Made by a program: the position numbers and the translations under genes
Source of the DNA: Cedecea neteri NBRC 105707 = ATCC 33855
GTDB taxonomy: Bacteria; Pseudomonadota; Gammaproteobacteria; Enterobacterales; Enterobacteriaceae
Length of the DNA stretch: 64,000 nucleotides
Assembly (NCBI RefSeq): GCF_001571265.1
Contig: NZ_BCTL01000030.1
Location: forward strand, 39,374-103,373
Direction of reading: 5' to 3'
In this document: piece after piece, positions 1-9,821 of the stretch
Layout: every line of letters starts with the position of its first letter
Position numbering within the stretch: the stretch's first letter is position 1
The notes under the pieces: model-generated
What the model was told of the DNA's origin: nothing
The model's database searches: none
Seen by the model: only the letters and a program-made list of their open reading frames with translations

Positions 1-86
1 TGAATGCGCCATAATCTCTCACAAATATCAGTCACGTTGAGCTAATTATAACCGCTTCCTGACGTCAACTTGTTGAAAGATGCCGA

Positions 87-114
87 TAAAAAAAGAGAGC
101 CGTCTGGCTCTCTT
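87..114 (-). terminator. rho-independent terminator of ybgS
   Basis: The arms AAGAGAGCC and GGCTCTCTT enclose a short loop. Read on the minus strand the hairpin is followed by a run of T, which places it just downstream of the ybgS stop codon. Confidence 0.85.
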
Positions 115-136
115 CCAACTATTTTTTGTGAGGGAA

Positions 137-463
137 TTACTGCGAAGTTCCGTCGACTTTTTTGTTCACGTCTTGCCCGCTTCCGGTCTCAACTTTTTTG
201 TTGATGTCAGGGCAACGTCCATCTTTGCACATGCTGTTTTTGTGCACTTCGCTTTTGCTCATTTTATGGTGAGAACCGTTGATTTTGTCATTGCTGACGC
301 CGTTTGGAGCAACTTTTTGATGTGCGTCAGGCGCGACCTGGCCCGCTTCGGCGCTGGCGTTTGCCTGCCCGTTGTTTGCGCCCGACGTTGAGTCTGCGGC
401 ATAGACGATTCCGCTACCCAGGGTCAGCGTGGCGGTTAATAGCAGTGTGGTTAATTTTTTCAT
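137..463 (-). CDS. ybgS: YbgS-like secreted small protein
   Basis: A 108-residue protein with a clear Sec signal peptide ([20 protein letters not shown], cleavage near AYA at 21-23), so the mature form should be periplasmic. The mature part is hydrophilic, rich in Asn, Gly, Lys and His. Two cysteines lie in the motif [13 protein letters not shown], which closely resembles the C-terminal part of E. coli YbgS. As in E. coli it lies upstream of and divergent from aroG. It is somewhat shorter than the E. coli protein through a compressed low-complexity middle. YbgS has no firmly established biochemical role; a link to acid or envelope stress has been suggested for the family. Identification is by sequence and position. 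Confidence 0.9.
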   Translation of the reverse strand: MKKLTTLLLTATLTLGSGIVYAADSTSGANNGQANASAEAGQVAPDAHQKVAPNGVSNDKINGSHHKMSKSEVHKNSMCKDGRCPDINKKVETGSGQDVNKKVDGTSQ

Positions 464-786
464 GTTGTGCTCCTGTTCTGGTCGTTATTGCTGGATAACT
501 TCGTCCAACAGTGCAGTGCAATATGCTGAAAAACTTTGCAGGGCAGGGGGCTGCACCGGGGTTTAATTTTCAAAATAGTTTTCCATATTGAAAATTTAAT
601 ACTTTTCAGCGTTAACAGTTGAGAAGTGTAGTTAACAGGCGCGTGTTCACCACATTTTCACTGTTTTTTTCGAGTTTTCAGGATTAATCTGTGAGAAGTG
701 TAAAAGCCCGTTTACACTTGTGGTTATGCGAGTTAGATTGAAAGGATTGCAACGAAGAAAAATATCAGGATGACCCCGGAACTATC
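464..786. other. ybgS/aroG divergent intergenic region
   Basis: A 323-bp AT-rich spacer holding the ybgS promoter side and the aroG control region. I see no reading frame with a credible start and ribosome site. The only strong element is the TyrR box near the aroG end. The aroG start is preceded by a weak purine stretch only. Confidence 0.7.
699..716 (+). promoter_or_regulatory. TyrR box upstream of aroG
   Basis: TGTAAA, six bases, then TTTACA: an exact match to the TyrR consensus TGTAAA-N6-TTTACA. It lies about 70 bp upstream of the aroG start, as expected from phenylalanine/TyrR repression of E. coli aroG. Confidence 0.9.
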
Positions 787-1839
787 ATGAATTATCAGAA
801 CGACGACTTAAGAATCAAAGAGATTAACGAACTTCTCCCCCCTGTAGCGCTGCTGGAAAAATTCCCCGCCACTGAAAAAGCTGCCCACACCGTCTCTCAG
901 GCCCGAAAAGCGATTCACAAAATCCTTAAAGGCAGCGACGATCGTCTGCTGGTGGTGATTGGCCCTTGCTCCATTCACGACACGAAGGCTGCCAAAGAGT
1001 ACGGCGCACGCCTGCTGGCATTGCGTGAAGAACTTCAGGGTGAGCTGGAGGTGGTGATGCGCGTTTATTTTGAAAAGCCGCGTACCACCGTGGGCTGGAA
1101 AGGCCTGATTAACGATCCGCACATGGACAGCAGCTATCAAATTAACGACGGCCTGCGTATTGCGCGTAAGCTGCTGCTGGATATCAACGATTCCGGCCTG
1201 CCGGCGGCCGGGGAATTTCTGGATATGATCACGCCTCAGTATCTGGCGGATCTTATGAGCTGGGGAGCAATCGGCGCGCGTACCACCGAGTCGCAGGTTC
1301 ACCGTGAGCTGGCCTCAGGCCTGTCTTGCCCGGTTGGCTTTAAAAACGGTACCGACGGCACGATCAAAGTGGCTATTGATGCTATCAACGCCGCAGGTGC
1401 GCCACATTGCTTCCTGTCCGTGACCAAGTGGGGTCATTCCGCCATCGTCAACACAAGTGGGAACGGTGATTGCCACATTATTCTGCGCGGCGGCAAAGAG
1501 CCTAACTACAGCGCCAAGCATGTGGAAGAGGTAAAAGCGGGACTGGTGAAAGCGGGTCTTGAGCCACAGGTGATGATCGATTTCAGCCATGCCAACAGCA
1601 GTAAACAGTTTAAAAAGCAGATGGATGTTTCTGCCGACGTTTGCGGTCAGATTGCCGGTGGCGAGAAGGCAATCATCGGCGTGATGATTGAAAGCCATTT
1701 GGTAGAAGGCAACCAGAGCCTGGAGAGCGGCGAGCCGCTGGTCTACGGCAAAAGCGTGACCGATGCCTGCATTGGCTGGGAAGATACCGAAGTGGCGCTG
1801 CGCAAGCTTGCCGATGCGGTAAAAGCTCGTCGCGGCTAA
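787..1839 (+). CDS. aroG: 3-deoxy-7-phosphoheptulonate synthase, Phe-sensitive
   Basis: DAHP synthase condenses phosphoenolpyruvate and erythrose 4-phosphate in the first step of the shikimate pathway in the cytoplasm. The 350-residue length equals E. coli AroG. The GPCSIHD motif contains the metal-ligand Cys61, and KPRTTVGWKG (about 97-106) forms the PEP site. The N-terminal extension that carries phenylalanine feedback control is present. Near identity to E. coli AroG and the ybgS-aroG-gpmA order distinguish it from AroF and AroH. The upstream TyrR box indicates TyrR control, and a bidirectional terminator separates it from gpmA. Confidence 0.97.
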   Translation: MNYQNDDLRIKEINELLPPVALLEKFPATEKAAHTVSQARKAIHKILKGSDDRLLVVIGPCSIHDTKAAKEYGARLLALREELQGELEVVMRVYFEKPRTTVGWKGLINDPHMDSSYQINDGLRIARKLLLDINDSGLPAAGEFLDMITPQYLADLMSWGAIGARTTESQVHRELASGLSCPVGFKNGTDGTIKVAIDAINAAGAPHCFLSVTKWGHSAIVNTSGNGDCHIILRGGKEPNYSAKHVEEVKAGLVKAGLEPQVMIDFSHANSSKQFKKQMDVSADVCGQIAGGEKAIIGVMIESHLVEGNQSLESGEPLVYGKSVTDACIGWEDTEVALRKLADAVKARRG

Positions 1840-1856
1840 TGGCCTGATTTGAGCAA

Positions 1857-1890
1857 TAAAAAAGGCGTGGTGCATACCACGCCTTTTTTT
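1857..1890. terminator. bidirectional terminator between aroG and gpmA
   Basis: AAAGGCGTGG and CCACGCCTTT form a 10-bp stem around TGCATA, with A residues on the left and seven T on the right. It can therefore end both convergent genes. Confidence 0.9.
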
Positions 1891-1902
1891 ATGGGCGGCG
1901 AA

Positions 1903-2655
1903 TTACTTCGCTTTACCCTGGTTGGCTACTGCTGCGGCTTTGGCTGCGATTTCGTCAGCGTTGCCCAGGTAGTAACGTTTCAGCGGTTTGAAGTTCTCAT
2001 CAAACTCATAAACCAGCGGCACGCCGGTAGGGATGTTCAGCTCGAGGATCTCATCTTCGCTCAGGTTATCCAGGTATTTAACCAGCGCGCGCAGGGAGTT
2101 ACCGTGAGCAGCAACGATAACGCGCTCGCCGGATTTCATGCGTGGCAGAATGGACTCATTCCAGAACGGCGTTACGCGGTCGATGGTCAGCGCCAGGCTT
2201 TCGGTGGTTGGCAGCTCGCTGTCGGTCAGTTTTGCGTAACGTGGATCGTGGCCAGGGAAGCGCTCGTCGTCTTTAGACAGCTCAGGAGGGGTGATCGCGA
2301 AGCCGCGACGCCACTGTTTAACCTGCTCGTCACCGTATTTTTCGGCGGTTTCAGCTTTGTTCAGACCCTGCAGCGCACCGTAGTGGCGCTCGTTCAGTTT
2401 CCAGGATTTCTCGACCGGCAGCCAGGCCTGGTCCAGTTCATCGAGGATGTTCCACAGGGTGTGGATGGCACGTTTCAGCACAGACGTATAAGCGAAGTCG
2501 AAGGTGAAGCCTTCATCCTTCAGCAGCTTACCGGCAGCTTTCGCTTCGGTACGGCCTTTATCAGACAGATCAACATCATACCAACCGGTGAAGCGGTTTT
2601 CGTTGTTCCACTGGCTTTCGCCGTGACGAACCAGAACCAGCTTAGTAACAGCCAT
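1903..2655 (-). CDS. gpmA: 2,3-bisphosphoglycerate-dependent phosphoglycerate mutase
   Basis: Interconverts 3- and 2-phosphoglycerate in glycolysis and gluconeogenesis. The 250-residue protein has the phosphohistidine motif [10 protein letters not shown] (His11) and the second histidine in AAHGNSLRA. The full dPGM insert is present, which separates it from shorter cobC-like phosphatases. The start ATG has a good AGGAG site. A Fur-type box lies about 30-45 bp upstream, consistent with reported Fur control of gpmA in E. coli. The gene converges on aroG and stands upstream of the gal operon, as in E. coli. Confidence 0.97.
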   Translation of the reverse strand: MAVTKLVLVRHGESQWNNENRFTGWYDVDLSDKGRTEAKAAGKLLKDEGFTFDFAYTSVLKRAIHTLWNILDELDQAWLPVEKSWKLNERHYGALQGLNKAETAEKYGDEQVKQWRRGFAITPPELSKDDERFPGHDPRYAKLTDSELPTTESLALTIDRVTPFWNESILPRMKSGERVIVAAHGNSLRALVKYLDNLSEDEILELNIPTGVPLVYEFDENFKPLKRYYLGNADEIAAKAAAVANQGKAK

Positions 2656-2682
2656 GATTTACTCCTTAATGAGCCTGGGATT

Positions 2683-2701
2683 AATGATAACAATTATCAT
2701 T
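2683..2701 (-). promoter_or_regulatory. Fur box upstream of gpmA
   Basis: AATGATAA, three bases, TTATCATT is a 19-bp inverted repeat. It contains TGATAAC-A-ATTATCA, which matches 14 of 15 positions of the Fur 7-1-7 consensus. It lies where the gpmA promoter is expected. Confidence 0.8.
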
Positions 2702-2864
2702 ATATTGCCGCGCCATAAGCCACGGCAATGATAAACGTTTAACATAGCGAAAAAGCGCGTGGAGTGTAAGGTGGTTGTAAAAGGTTGTTATATTTTTGGC
2801 GTGATTTGGCGGTAAAGTCAGCGATTTGGTGAGAAATTGCCCTTAATGAAAAGGGCAACAAATT

Positions 2865-3905
2865 TTAATGAGGCAAAAACTGGTATTCCGTGATGCTGAG
2901 GTATGTTTCTCCCGGCTCTAACCAGCAGTCCGGCTGCGGCCATTCCGGGTGATTTGGGCTGTCCGGTAAGAATCCGCTTTCCAGCGCGACACCATTCCAG
3001 TCGCTGTAGCTTTGCCCGTCGCGCGCTGGCGTACCCGCCAGATAATTGCCGCTGTAGCATTGCAGTGCCGAAGCCGTCGTGAACACTTTCATTTCCAGCT
3101 CACCGTCGGTAGACCAGACGCTTGCCGCTGGATTGCTAATGTCGCCTTTTGCCTGCAGCAGGAAAGCGTGATCATAGCCTTTGGTGGCCTGCTGATCGGC
3201 ATCGCTCAGGAAATCCTGTCCGATGGGTTTCGGCTCACGGAAGTCGAAGCTGGTACCGTCAACCTTTTTCAGTCCGCCAGCGGGCAAGCCGTCTACGTCA
3301 ACCGGCAGGTAGCTGTCGGCCAGCAGCTGAAGCTTATGTTGACGAACGTCGTTCTGAGCGTTGTCCAGATTGAAGTAGGCGTGGTTGGTGAGATTGACCG
3401 GACACGGCTTATCAACGGTGGCGCGAAGCTCGATACTAATGCGGTTATCTTCCGTAAGGGCGTAACGGGCCGTCGCGTGTAGTTTGCCGGGGAAACCCTG
3501 ATCGCCGTCGCATGAGTCCAGCTCGTAAATCACTTCCTGCTCATTTTGAACGGCAATACGCCAGCGGCGCTTGTCGAAGCCTTCCGGCCCGCCGTGAAGC
3601 TGGTTTTCGCCCTGGTTAACGTCAAGCTGGAGCGTCTCGCCGCCAACGGTGAGTTTCCCTCCCGCAATACGGTTAGCGTAGCGCCCGACAGTTGCGCCCA
3701 TAAAGGCACTTTGCTGCAAATAGTGCTCGGGTGATGCGCAGCCGAGTAATGTTTCCCTCACGCTGCCGCCCTTTACCTGTACCCGGCAAGAAAGCAGGGT
3801 CGCGCCCCAGTCCATCAGCGTGACCACCATCCCTGCGCCGTTGCGCAGGGTGGTCAGGCGAAACGACTGGCCGTCCGGCGCCAGCTGTGGCGTTTCTTTT
3901 AGCAT
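2865..3905 (-). CDS. galM: galactose-1-epimerase (mutarotase)
   Basis: Interconverts the alpha and beta anomers of galactose ahead of GalK. I start it at [12 protein letters not shown], which gives 346 residues like E. coli GalM; a longer in-frame extension has no homology. The catalytic histidine is in [10 protein letters not shown] and the catalytic glutamate in the C-terminal [18 protein letters not shown]. It is the last gene of galETKM; its ATG overlaps the galK stop by 7 nt, suggesting translational coupling. Confidence 0.96.
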   Translation of the reverse strand: MLKETPQLAPDGQSFRLTTLRNGAGMVVTLMDWGATLLSCRVQVKGGSVRETLLGCASPEHYLQQSAFMGATVGRYANRIAGGKLTVGGETLQLDVNQGENQLHGGPEGFDKRRWRIAVQNEQEVIYELDSCDGDQGFPGKLHATARYALTEDNRISIELRATVDKPCPVNLTNHAYFNLDNAQNDVRQHKLQLLADSYLPVDVDGLPAGGLKKVDGTSFDFREPKPIGQDFLSDADQQATKGYDHAFLLQAKGDISNPAASVWSTDGELEMKVFTTASALQCYSGNYLAGTPARDGQSYSDWNGVALESGFLPDSPNHPEWPQPDCWLEPGETYLSITEYQFLPH

Positions 3906-5047
3906 TGACCCGCTCCTTCGGAGGCTTTGCAAACGTAGAAGGTTTCTTTAATACCCGTTTTGCTCTCGTATTGTTCTTCCACTGCTTGTTTAACGGCCGG
4001 GACAAGGTCTTCAGGCACCAGCGCGACAATACAGCCCCCAAAACCGCCCCCGGTCATACGTACGCCACCTTTCTCGCCAATTGTCGCCTTCACGATCTCC
4101 ACGAGGGTGTCGATTTGTGGCACGGTAATTTCGAAGTCATCGCGCATGGAGGCGTGTGACTCGGCCATCAGCTGGCCCATTCGGACAAGATCACCTTTTG
4201 CCAGCGCGTCAGCGGCTTCCACAGTACGGATGTTTTCGGTCAGCACGTGACGAACGCGTTTGGCAACGATTGGATCCAGCTCGTGCGCCACTTCGTTGAA
4301 TTTTGCCAGGTCGACGTCGCGCAGGGCTTTCTGGCTAAAGAAACGAGCGCCGGTTTCACACTGTTCGCGGCGGGTATTGTATTCGCTGCCAACCAGCGTG
4401 CGCTTAAAGTTGCTGTTGACGATCACCACCGCGGCGCCTTTTGGCATCGAAACGGCTTTTGTGCCGAGAGAACGGCAGTCAATCAGCAGTGCATGGTCTT
4501 TCTTACCAAGGGCGGAAATCAGCTGATCCATGATGCCGCAGTTACAGCCGACAAACTGGTTCTCTGCTTCCTGGCCATTAAGCGCCAACTGCGCGCCATC
4601 AAGAGGTAGATGGTAAAGATGTTGGAACACTTTGCCTACCGCGACTTCCAGCGACGCGGAAGAGCTCAGGCCAGCACCTTGCGGCACGTTACCGCTTATC
4701 ACCATATCCACGCCGGAAAAGTTGTTATCGCGCTTCTGCAGATGTTTCACCACGCCGCGGACATAATTCGCCCACTGTTGAGTATCGTGCGAGACGATAG
4801 GGGCATCGAGGGAAAAGCTGTCCTGCTGATTGTCATAATCGGCGGCAATAACTCGCACGATGCGGTCATCTCGTTTGGCGCAGCTGATAACCGTTTGATA
4901 ATCGATGGCACAGGGGAGCACAAAACCGTCGTTGTAATCGGTATGCTCGCCAATCAGATTAACGCGGCCCGGAGCCTGAATAGTGTGGGTTGCCGGGTAA
5001 GCAAATTGTTCGGTGAACAGATGCTGGGTTTTCTCTTTCAGACTCAT
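3899..5047 (-). CDS. galK: galactokinase
   Basis: Phosphorylates alpha-D-galactose to galactose 1-phosphate with ATP in the Leloir pathway. The 382-residue GHMP kinase has the galactokinase signature [16 protein letters not shown] near the N-terminus, the ATP loop [11 protein letters not shown] and the C-terminal motif MTGGGFGGC. The start overlaps the galT stop by 4 nt (ATGA-type), and the end overlaps galM. Length and sequence match E. coli GalK throughout. Confidence 0.97.
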   Translation of the reverse strand: MSLKEKTQHLFTEQFAYPATHTIQAPGRVNLIGEHTDYNDGFVLPCAIDYQTVISCAKRDDRIVRVIAADYDNQQDSFSLDAPIVSHDTQQWANYVRGVVKHLQKRDNNFSGVDMVISGNVPQGAGLSSSASLEVAVGKVFQHLYHLPLDGAQLALNGQEAENQFVGCNCGIMDQLISALGKKDHALLIDCRSLGTKAVSMPKGAAVVIVNSNFKRTLVGSEYNTRREQCETGARFFSQKALRDVDLAKFNEVAHELDPIVAKRVRHVLTENIRTVEAADALAKGDLVRMGQLMAESHASMRDDFEITVPQIDTLVEIVKATIGEKGGVRMTGGGFGGCIVALVPEDLVPAVKQAVEEQYESKTGIKETFYVCKASEGAGQC

Positions 5048-6096
5048 AATGACGCTCCTGACTGGCGGAAATGAATATCACTGACGGCACGCAAGCGTTC
5101 TGCGGCTTGCTCTGCGGTTAAATCGCGCTGAGTTTCAGCCAGCATTTCATAGCCGACCATAAACTTACGCACCGTGGCGCTGCGTAGCAGCGGCGGGTAG
5201 AAATGGGCATGAAGTTGCCAGTGCTGGTTGCCCTCACCGTTAAACGGTGCGCCGTGCCAGCCCATGGAGTAAGGGAAAGAGCACTGGAACAGGTTGTCAT
5301 AGCGGCTGGTGAGCTTTTTCAGCGCCAGTGCCAGGTCAGTACTTTGTTCTGCGCTTAGGTCGGTGATACGCAGGACGTGTGTTTTGGGCAGCAGCAGCGT
5401 TTCGAACGGCCAGGCAGCCCAGTAAGGGACGACTGCCAGCCAATGTTCGGTTTCAACCACGGTGCGGCTACCGTCCGCCTGTTCACGCTGCACATAGTCC
5501 AACAGCATAGGCGTGCCCTGGTGGGCGAAATATTCACGTTGTTGGTAATCTTCACGGGCGACCTCGTTAGGCAAGAAGCTGTTTGCCCAAACCTGTCCAT
5601 GAGGATGTGGGTTGGAGCAGCCCATGGCCGCGCCTTTATTTTCGAAGACCTGAACCCACGGGTATGTCTGCCCCAGCTCGGCGGTTTGCTGTTGCCAGGT
5701 TTTTACCACTTCTTCCAGAGCAGGAATGGAAAGCTCCGGCAGCGTTTTACTGTGATCGGGAGAGAAGCAGATAACCCGGCTGGTACCCCGCGCGCTTTCG
5801 CAACGCATCAGTGGGTCATGGCTTGCCGGGGCATCGGGCGTGTCCGTCATCAGCGCGGCAAAATCGTTGGTAAAAACGAAAGTGCCAGCGTAATCAGGAT
5901 TTTTATCCCCGGTGACGCGCGTGTTGCCAGGGCAGAGAAAACAGTCCGGATCGTGAACCGGGAGTTTGTCTTGCGCTGGCGTTTCCTGCGCGCCCTGCCA
6001 GGGACGCTTCGCCCGATGTGGCGAAACCAGAATCCATTGACCCGTTAGGGGGTTATAGCGTCGATGCGGATGATCGACCGGGTTAAACTGCTCCAT
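5044..6096 (-). CDS. galT: galactose-1-phosphate uridylyltransferase
   Basis: Exchanges UMP between UDP-glucose and galactose 1-phosphate. The active-site histidine lies in [10 protein letters not shown] (about 166), and zinc-ligand residues are at CFLCPGN. I start at the ATG giving [15 protein letters not shown] (350 residues, E. coli 348). A GTG codon directly before it is a possible alternative start. It lies 9 nt after the galE stop and overlaps galK. Confidence 0.97.
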   Translation of the reverse strand: MEQFNPVDHPHRRYNPLTGQWILVSPHRAKRPWQGAQETPAQDKLPVHDPDCFLCPGNTRVTGDKNPDYAGTFVFTNDFAALMTDTPDAPASHDPLMRCESARGTSRVICFSPDHSKTLPELSIPALEEVVKTWQQQTAELGQTYPWVQVFENKGAAMGCSNPHPHGQVWANSFLPNEVAREDYQQREYFAHQGTPMLLDYVQREQADGSRTVVETEHWLAVVPYWAAWPFETLLLPKTHVLRITDLSAEQSTDLALALKKLTSRYDNLFQCSFPYSMGWHGAPFNGEGNQHWQLHAHFYPPLLRSATVRKFMVGYEMLAETQRDLTAEQAAERLRAVSDIHFRQSGASL

Positions 6097-6105
6097 CACC
6101 TATCC

Positions 6106-7122
6106 TTAATCTTCATAACCTTGGGGGTGGCGTGACTGCCAGCGCCAGGTATCGTCTGCCATTTCCTGCAGCGAACGGCTGACACGCCAGTTGAGTTCTT
6201 TGTCGGCTTTGGTGGCGTCGGCCCAGTAGGCCGGCAGATCGCCGTCACGGCGCGGTGCAAAGTGGTAATTCACCGGTTTGCCGCAGGCTTTGCTGAAGGC
6301 ATTCACAACGTCGAGCACGCTGCTGCCGATGCCCGCGCCGAGGTTGTAAATATGCACGCCCGGTTTACCGTTCAGTGCCTGCATGGCGGCGACGTGGCCG
6401 TCGGCGAGATCCATCACGTGGATGTAGTCACGCACGCCGGTGCCGTCTTCGGTTGGATAATCGTTACCAAAGATAGCCAGCGAGTCGCGGCGGCCGACGG
6501 CAACCTGCGCAATGTAAGGCATCAGGTTATTTGGGATGCCCTGAGGATCTTCCCCCATGTCGCCTGACGGATGTGCGCCAACCGGGTTGAAGTAGCGCAG
6601 CAGAGCAACGCTCCAGTTCGGCTGTGCTTTCTGCAGGTCGGTAAGAATTTGCTCAACCATCAGCTTGCTTTGCCCGTAAGGGCTGGCCGGCTTGCCGGTA
6701 GGGAAACTTTCTACATAAGGGATTTGAGGCTGGTCGCCATAAACGGTGGCGGAAGAGCTGAAGATGAAGTTAGTTACGTTTGCCGCTCGCATCGCGGCGA
6801 TAAGCTTCAGGGTGCCGGTCACATTGTTGTCGTAATACTCCAGCGGCTTATTCACCGATTCACCGACGGCTTTCAGGCCGGCAAAATGGATGACGGCATC
6901 AATACGATGATCACGGAAAACCTCTGCCAGCAGGGCTTCGTCGCGGATATCACCGTTGATAAACTGAGGATGCTTGCCCCCCAGGCGCTCAATCTCCGGC
7001 AATACGCTGCGTTTGCTGTTGCATAAGTTATCGAGGATCACCACGTCGTGCCCGCTTTGCAGCAATTGCACGCATGTATGGCTTCCAATGTAACCGCTAC
7101 CACCTGTAACTAAAACTCTCAT
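6106..7122 (-). CDS. galE: UDP-glucose 4-epimerase
   Basis: Interconverts UDP-galactose and UDP-glucose, regenerating the GalT substrate and supplying UDP-galactose for surface glycans. The Rossmann loop is GGSGYIGSH and the catalytic Tyr/Lys pair is in SPYGQSKLMVEQ. I start at MRVLVTGGSG (338 residues, same as E. coli) with a GGAG site; four upstream in-frame residues are not conserved. It is the first gene of the operon, and its 5' end contains the internal Gal operator. Confidence 0.97.
   Translation of the reverse strand: MRVLVTGGSGYIGSHTCVQLLQSGHDVVILDNLCNSKRSVLPEIERLGGKHPQFINGDIRDEALLAEVFRDHRIDAVIHFAGLKAVGESVNKPLEYYDNNVTGTLKLIAAMRAANVTNFIFSSSATVYGDQPQIPYVESFPTGKPASPYGQSKLMVEQILTDLQKAQPNWSVALLRYFNPVGAHPSGDMGEDPQGIPNNLMPYIAQVAVGRRDSLAIFGNDYPTEDGTGVRDYIHVMDLADGHVAAMQALNGKPGVHIYNLGAGIGSSVLDVVNAFSKACGKPVNYHFAPRRDGDLPAYWADATKADKELNWRVSRSLQEMADDTWRWQSRHPQGYED
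7088..7103 (-). promoter_or_regulatory. internal gal operator O_I within galE
   Basis: On the minus strand this reads GTGGTAGCGGTTACAT, identical to the E. coli internal GalR operator as I remember it. It lies inside the galE coding region. Its centre is 113 bp from the external operator. Confidence 0.9.
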
Positions 7123-7152
7123 TTTTCGCTCCATATAGCCTATGGGTTAAGA

Positions 7153-7165
7153 TAACCATAGCATA
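7153..7165 (-). promoter_or_regulatory. overlapping gal promoter -10 elements
   Basis: The minus strand reads TATGCTATGGTTA. It contains TATGCTA and TATGGTT, offset by 5-6 bp, corresponding to the -10 hexamers of E. coli galP2 and galP1. Confidence 0.8.
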
Positions 7166-7178
7166 TCAGATGGCTGAA

Positions 7179-7200
7179 AAATGTGATATGTACCAGATTA
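7179..7200 (-). promoter_or_regulatory. CRP site of the gal promoter
   Basis: One half is a good match (AAATGTGAT on the plus strand); the other half is weak (CCAGATTA). Strong/weak asymmetry at the same place is typical of the gal promoter, where CRP switches between P1 and P2. Confidence 0.65.
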
Positions 7201-7216
7201 GTGGTATCGTTTACAC
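7201..7216 (-). promoter_or_regulatory. external gal operator O_E
   Basis: The minus strand reads GTGTAAACGATACCAC, one base different from the E. coli external operator. It sits directly upstream of the CRP site. Pairing with the operator in galE would allow a GalR/HU repression loop. Confidence 0.9.
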
Positions 7217-7315
7217 TGCGTTTTTTACCGTGAATAAAAAAGGCGTAATGTATTGTAAAACAAATGCGTAAAGATAGAAGTGTGCGTCTATTCCGAAAGT
7301 CAAAGTTCGGCAGGA

Positions 7316-7339
7316 TATAAAAAGGCGCCGCAGCGCCTT
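7316..7339 (-). terminator. terminator of the modEF transcript
   Basis: AAGGCGC and GCGCCTT pair around CGCA. On the minus strand a T tract follows, and the hairpin lies 7 bp beyond the modF stop. Confidence 0.8.
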
Positions 7340-7345
7340 GAAGGA

Positions 7346-8824
7346 TTAAACCGGAAGAATATTTTCTATCTGATAGCCGTATTTATCACCATCCGGTACA
7401 AACGTCAGCCGGTGGGTAATACACTGTGGCGCATCTTCGGCGTGGTGGGACACAAACAGCAGCTGCGTTTCTCCCTCGCCAATCAAAATATCGACAAAGC
7501 GGCGTATCAGCTGCCGGTTAAGCGGGTCCAGGCCTTGCAGAGGTTCATCCAGTATCAGCAGAGTTGGATGCTTAACCAGCGCGCGGGCAATCAACGCCAG
7601 GCGCTGCTGCCCCCATGAGAGGCTGTGGAAAGGTGCGTCAGCCGTGGCGTTATCCATCCCCAGCATGTTCAGCCATTCTCGGGTCAGCTTTTGTTGGCGA
7701 TCTGAAACTGCCTGGTAAATTCCGATGGAGTCGAAATAGCCCGAAAGAATCACGTTGCGAACGGTGGTGCTAACCCGGTAGTCCAGATGCAGGCTGCTGC
7801 TGACGTAACCAATATGTTTTTTGATATCCCATATTGTCTCACCGCTGCCACGGCGGCGGCCAAACAGCGTCAGATCGTTGCTATAGCCCTGAGGATGATC
7901 CCCGGTGATCAGGCTGAGTAATGTCGATTTTCCTGCGCCGTTAGGGCCGACAATCTGCCAGTGCTCACCGGGGTTCACCGACCAGCTAAGTTTGTGCAGG
8001 ATAGGGCGATCGTTGTATTCCACCACGCCGTCTTTAAGCACAATACGAGGCTCGTTTTCCGGCAGCGTATAGCGAGCAGACGGATCGTCAGCCTCCGGAA
8101 GCGCCACGCCCGCCAGTTTTTCGCTATGGGCTAGCTGCGCAATAAGCGCCTGTTCCAGCAGGGCCTGCTTTTCACCGCTTTCCGTTAGCGTGCAGTCTGC
8201 CAGCACGCCGGCAAATTGAACAAAATCAGGGATCTCATCAAACCGGTTGAGCACCAGCACCAGGGTATAGCCCTGAGCGCTCAGCTGTGCGAGCAGGTCA
8301 GCCAATTGTTGGCGAGACTTCACGTCCAGGCCGTCGAATGGCTCATCCAGGATCAGCAGTTCTGGCTCCGACATCAGCGCCTGACAAAGAAGCGTTTTAC
8401 GCGTTTCCCCGGTCGACAGGTATTTAAAGCGGCGGGTGAGCAGATGCTCAATGCCAAATAGCGCGGCCAGTTCACGGCAACGGGCTTGATTCACCACTTC
8501 TTCCTGGATGATTTCTGCGGTGGTGCGGCCGGTGTCGTCTTCGTCGGCGCTTAGCATATCGGTGTTATTGCGCTGCCACTCGTCGCTAACCAGCTTTTGC
8601 AACTGTTCAAAAGAGAGATGAGCAATGCGGGTGAAGTCGCAGCGGCGTTCGCCCTTCATGATGGGCAGGCTACCCGCCAGCGCACGGGCAAGAGCGGATT
8701 TGCCGCTGCCGTTCGCGCCAACAAACGCCCAGCTTTCTCCGGCGCGAAGAGTAAGGTCGTTCAGGGTAAGGGTTTTTATGTCGCTAAGGTGAAACGTACC
8801 TTGCGAAATTTGCAACGCAGACAT
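7346..8824 (-). CDS. modF: molybdate-associated ABC ATPase ModF
   Basis: A 492-residue protein with two fused ABC ATPase domains and no membrane segment. Walker A loops are GANGSGKSAL (about 36) and [10 protein letters not shown] (about 295). Walker B motifs are LLILDEPFDGLD and LLILDEPLQGLD. It follows modE in the same direction, as in E. coli, and matches ModF (PhrA) over its length. Its precise role in molybdenum handling is not settled. A terminator lies just downstream. Confidence 0.95.
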   Translation of the reverse strand: MSALQISQGTFHLSDIKTLTLNDLTLRAGESWAFVGANGSGKSALARALAGSLPIMKGERRCDFTRIAHLSFEQLQKLVSDEWQRNNTDMLSADEDDTGRTTAEIIQEEVVNQARCRELAALFGIEHLLTRRFKYLSTGETRKTLLCQALMSEPELLILDEPFDGLDVKSRQQLADLLAQLSAQGYTLVLVLNRFDEIPDFVQFAGVLADCTLTESGEKQALLEQALIAQLAHSEKLAGVALPEADDPSARYTLPENEPRIVLKDGVVEYNDRPILHKLSWSVNPGEHWQIVGPNGAGKSTLLSLITGDHPQGYSNDLTLFGRRRGSGETIWDIKKHIGYVSSSLHLDYRVSTTVRNVILSGYFDSIGIYQAVSDRQQKLTREWLNMLGMDNATADAPFHSLSWGQQRLALIARALVKHPTLLILDEPLQGLDPLNRQLIRRFVDILIGEGETQLLFVSHHAEDAPQCITHRLTFVPDGDKYGYQIENILPV

Positions 8825-8901
8825 GTTTTATCCCATTTTTTGCAGCGATGAGGCTACAGAAATACGGCGTGTCTGCGTTGATGTCAATGGGAAGTGGACT
8901 T

Positions 8902-9693
8902 TTAGCAGAGTGTGGCGACAATCACTCTGTCCGCATTGAAATATGCTGTGACCTTAGCACCTTCTGCCAGCGCCTGTTGTTCTACGTGGATATTCGGCAG
9001 GGTGGCGCACAGCGTCTGGCCATCGGCCAGTTGAATCAGCACTTCACTTTGCTCTTTGCCCTGCTCAATGCTGTTGATTTTGCCCGGCAGCTGGTTATCG
9101 GCATTGCCCGCCGCATGAGCATCAATCGTGACGTCTATCCACGGTGCTTTGATAAGCACCAGCACTTCTTTGCCTTCGTCCAGCCCCAGCCGCTCTGCAC
9201 TTTGGCGGGTAATCGCCGCTTTCAGGCGAGTTTCACCGTCAGCCAGCAGAATATCTACGTGCTGCTGAACCTGTTCGTCATCGCGTTTTAGCACGGTGCC
9301 AAACAGCTGGTTGCGGGCGCTGGTTTGCAGCGAAAAACGGGAGATGGCGGCGAGCAGGCTATCCAATGGCAGGGCGTCATCCTGCAGAACATTAAAGGCC
9401 TTTTGTTGTATTTGCGCGAGCAAATCGTAGAGCTGAATAAGACGCTCGCCGTAACGGGTGAGCACCGCGCCGCCGCCGCCTTTACCGCCGGTAGCGCGAT
9501 CAACCAGGCTTGATTCTGCCAGCTGGTTCATTTCGTTAATCGCATCCCACGCGCTTTTGTAACTGATGCCTGCCAGTTTCGCACCCTGACTAATGGAACC
9601 CGTGTGGCGGATTTGTTTAAGCAGCGCAATACGTCGCGGGTCGGCGAACAGCCGTTGCTGGAGTTTCAGCGTCAACAAAATTTCAGCTTGCAT
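8902..9693 (-). CDS. modE: molybdate-responsive transcriptional regulator
   Basis: A 263-residue dimeric regulator. The N-terminal winged HTH spans about 20-80 (SISQGAKLAGISYKSAWDAI), followed by two molybdate-binding TOBE/Mop domains. Molybdate-bound ModE represses modABC and activates moa genes in E. coli; matching ModE boxes are present here upstream of modA and moaA. It has a good GGAG ribosome site, and modF follows after 77 bp. It is divergent from acrZ. Confidence 0.96.
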   Translation of the reverse strand: MQAEILLTLKLQQRLFADPRRIALLKQIRHTGSISQGAKLAGISYKSAWDAINEMNQLAESSLVDRATGGKGGGGAVLTRYGERLIQLYDLLAQIQQKAFNVLQDDALPLDSLLAAISRFSLQTSARNQLFGTVLKRDDEQVQQHVDILLADGETRLKAAITRQSAERLGLDEGKEVLVLIKAPWIDVTIDAHAAGNADNQLPGKINSIEQGKEQSEVLIQLADGQTLCATLPNIHVEQQALAEGAKVTAYFNADRVIVATLC

Positions 9694-9821
9694 GGTCTCT
9701 CCGTGCCAGAAAAAACCTTATTTTCCTCTATTGTGCCGATCCGGGCAAATGGCACAAAAGGAGAGTGCGTTTTTCTTAACTGCCGCTAGAATAATCATTC
9801 TCGCTTTTGCCGGAGGCAACT

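Noticed and set aside
1849..2718. 289-codon open frame on the plus strand
   Set aside because: Antisense to gpmA and begins inside the terminator.
9694..9821. Marbox in the modE/acrZ spacer
   Set aside because: GCAC with a downstream A-rich stretch fits only part of the consensus.
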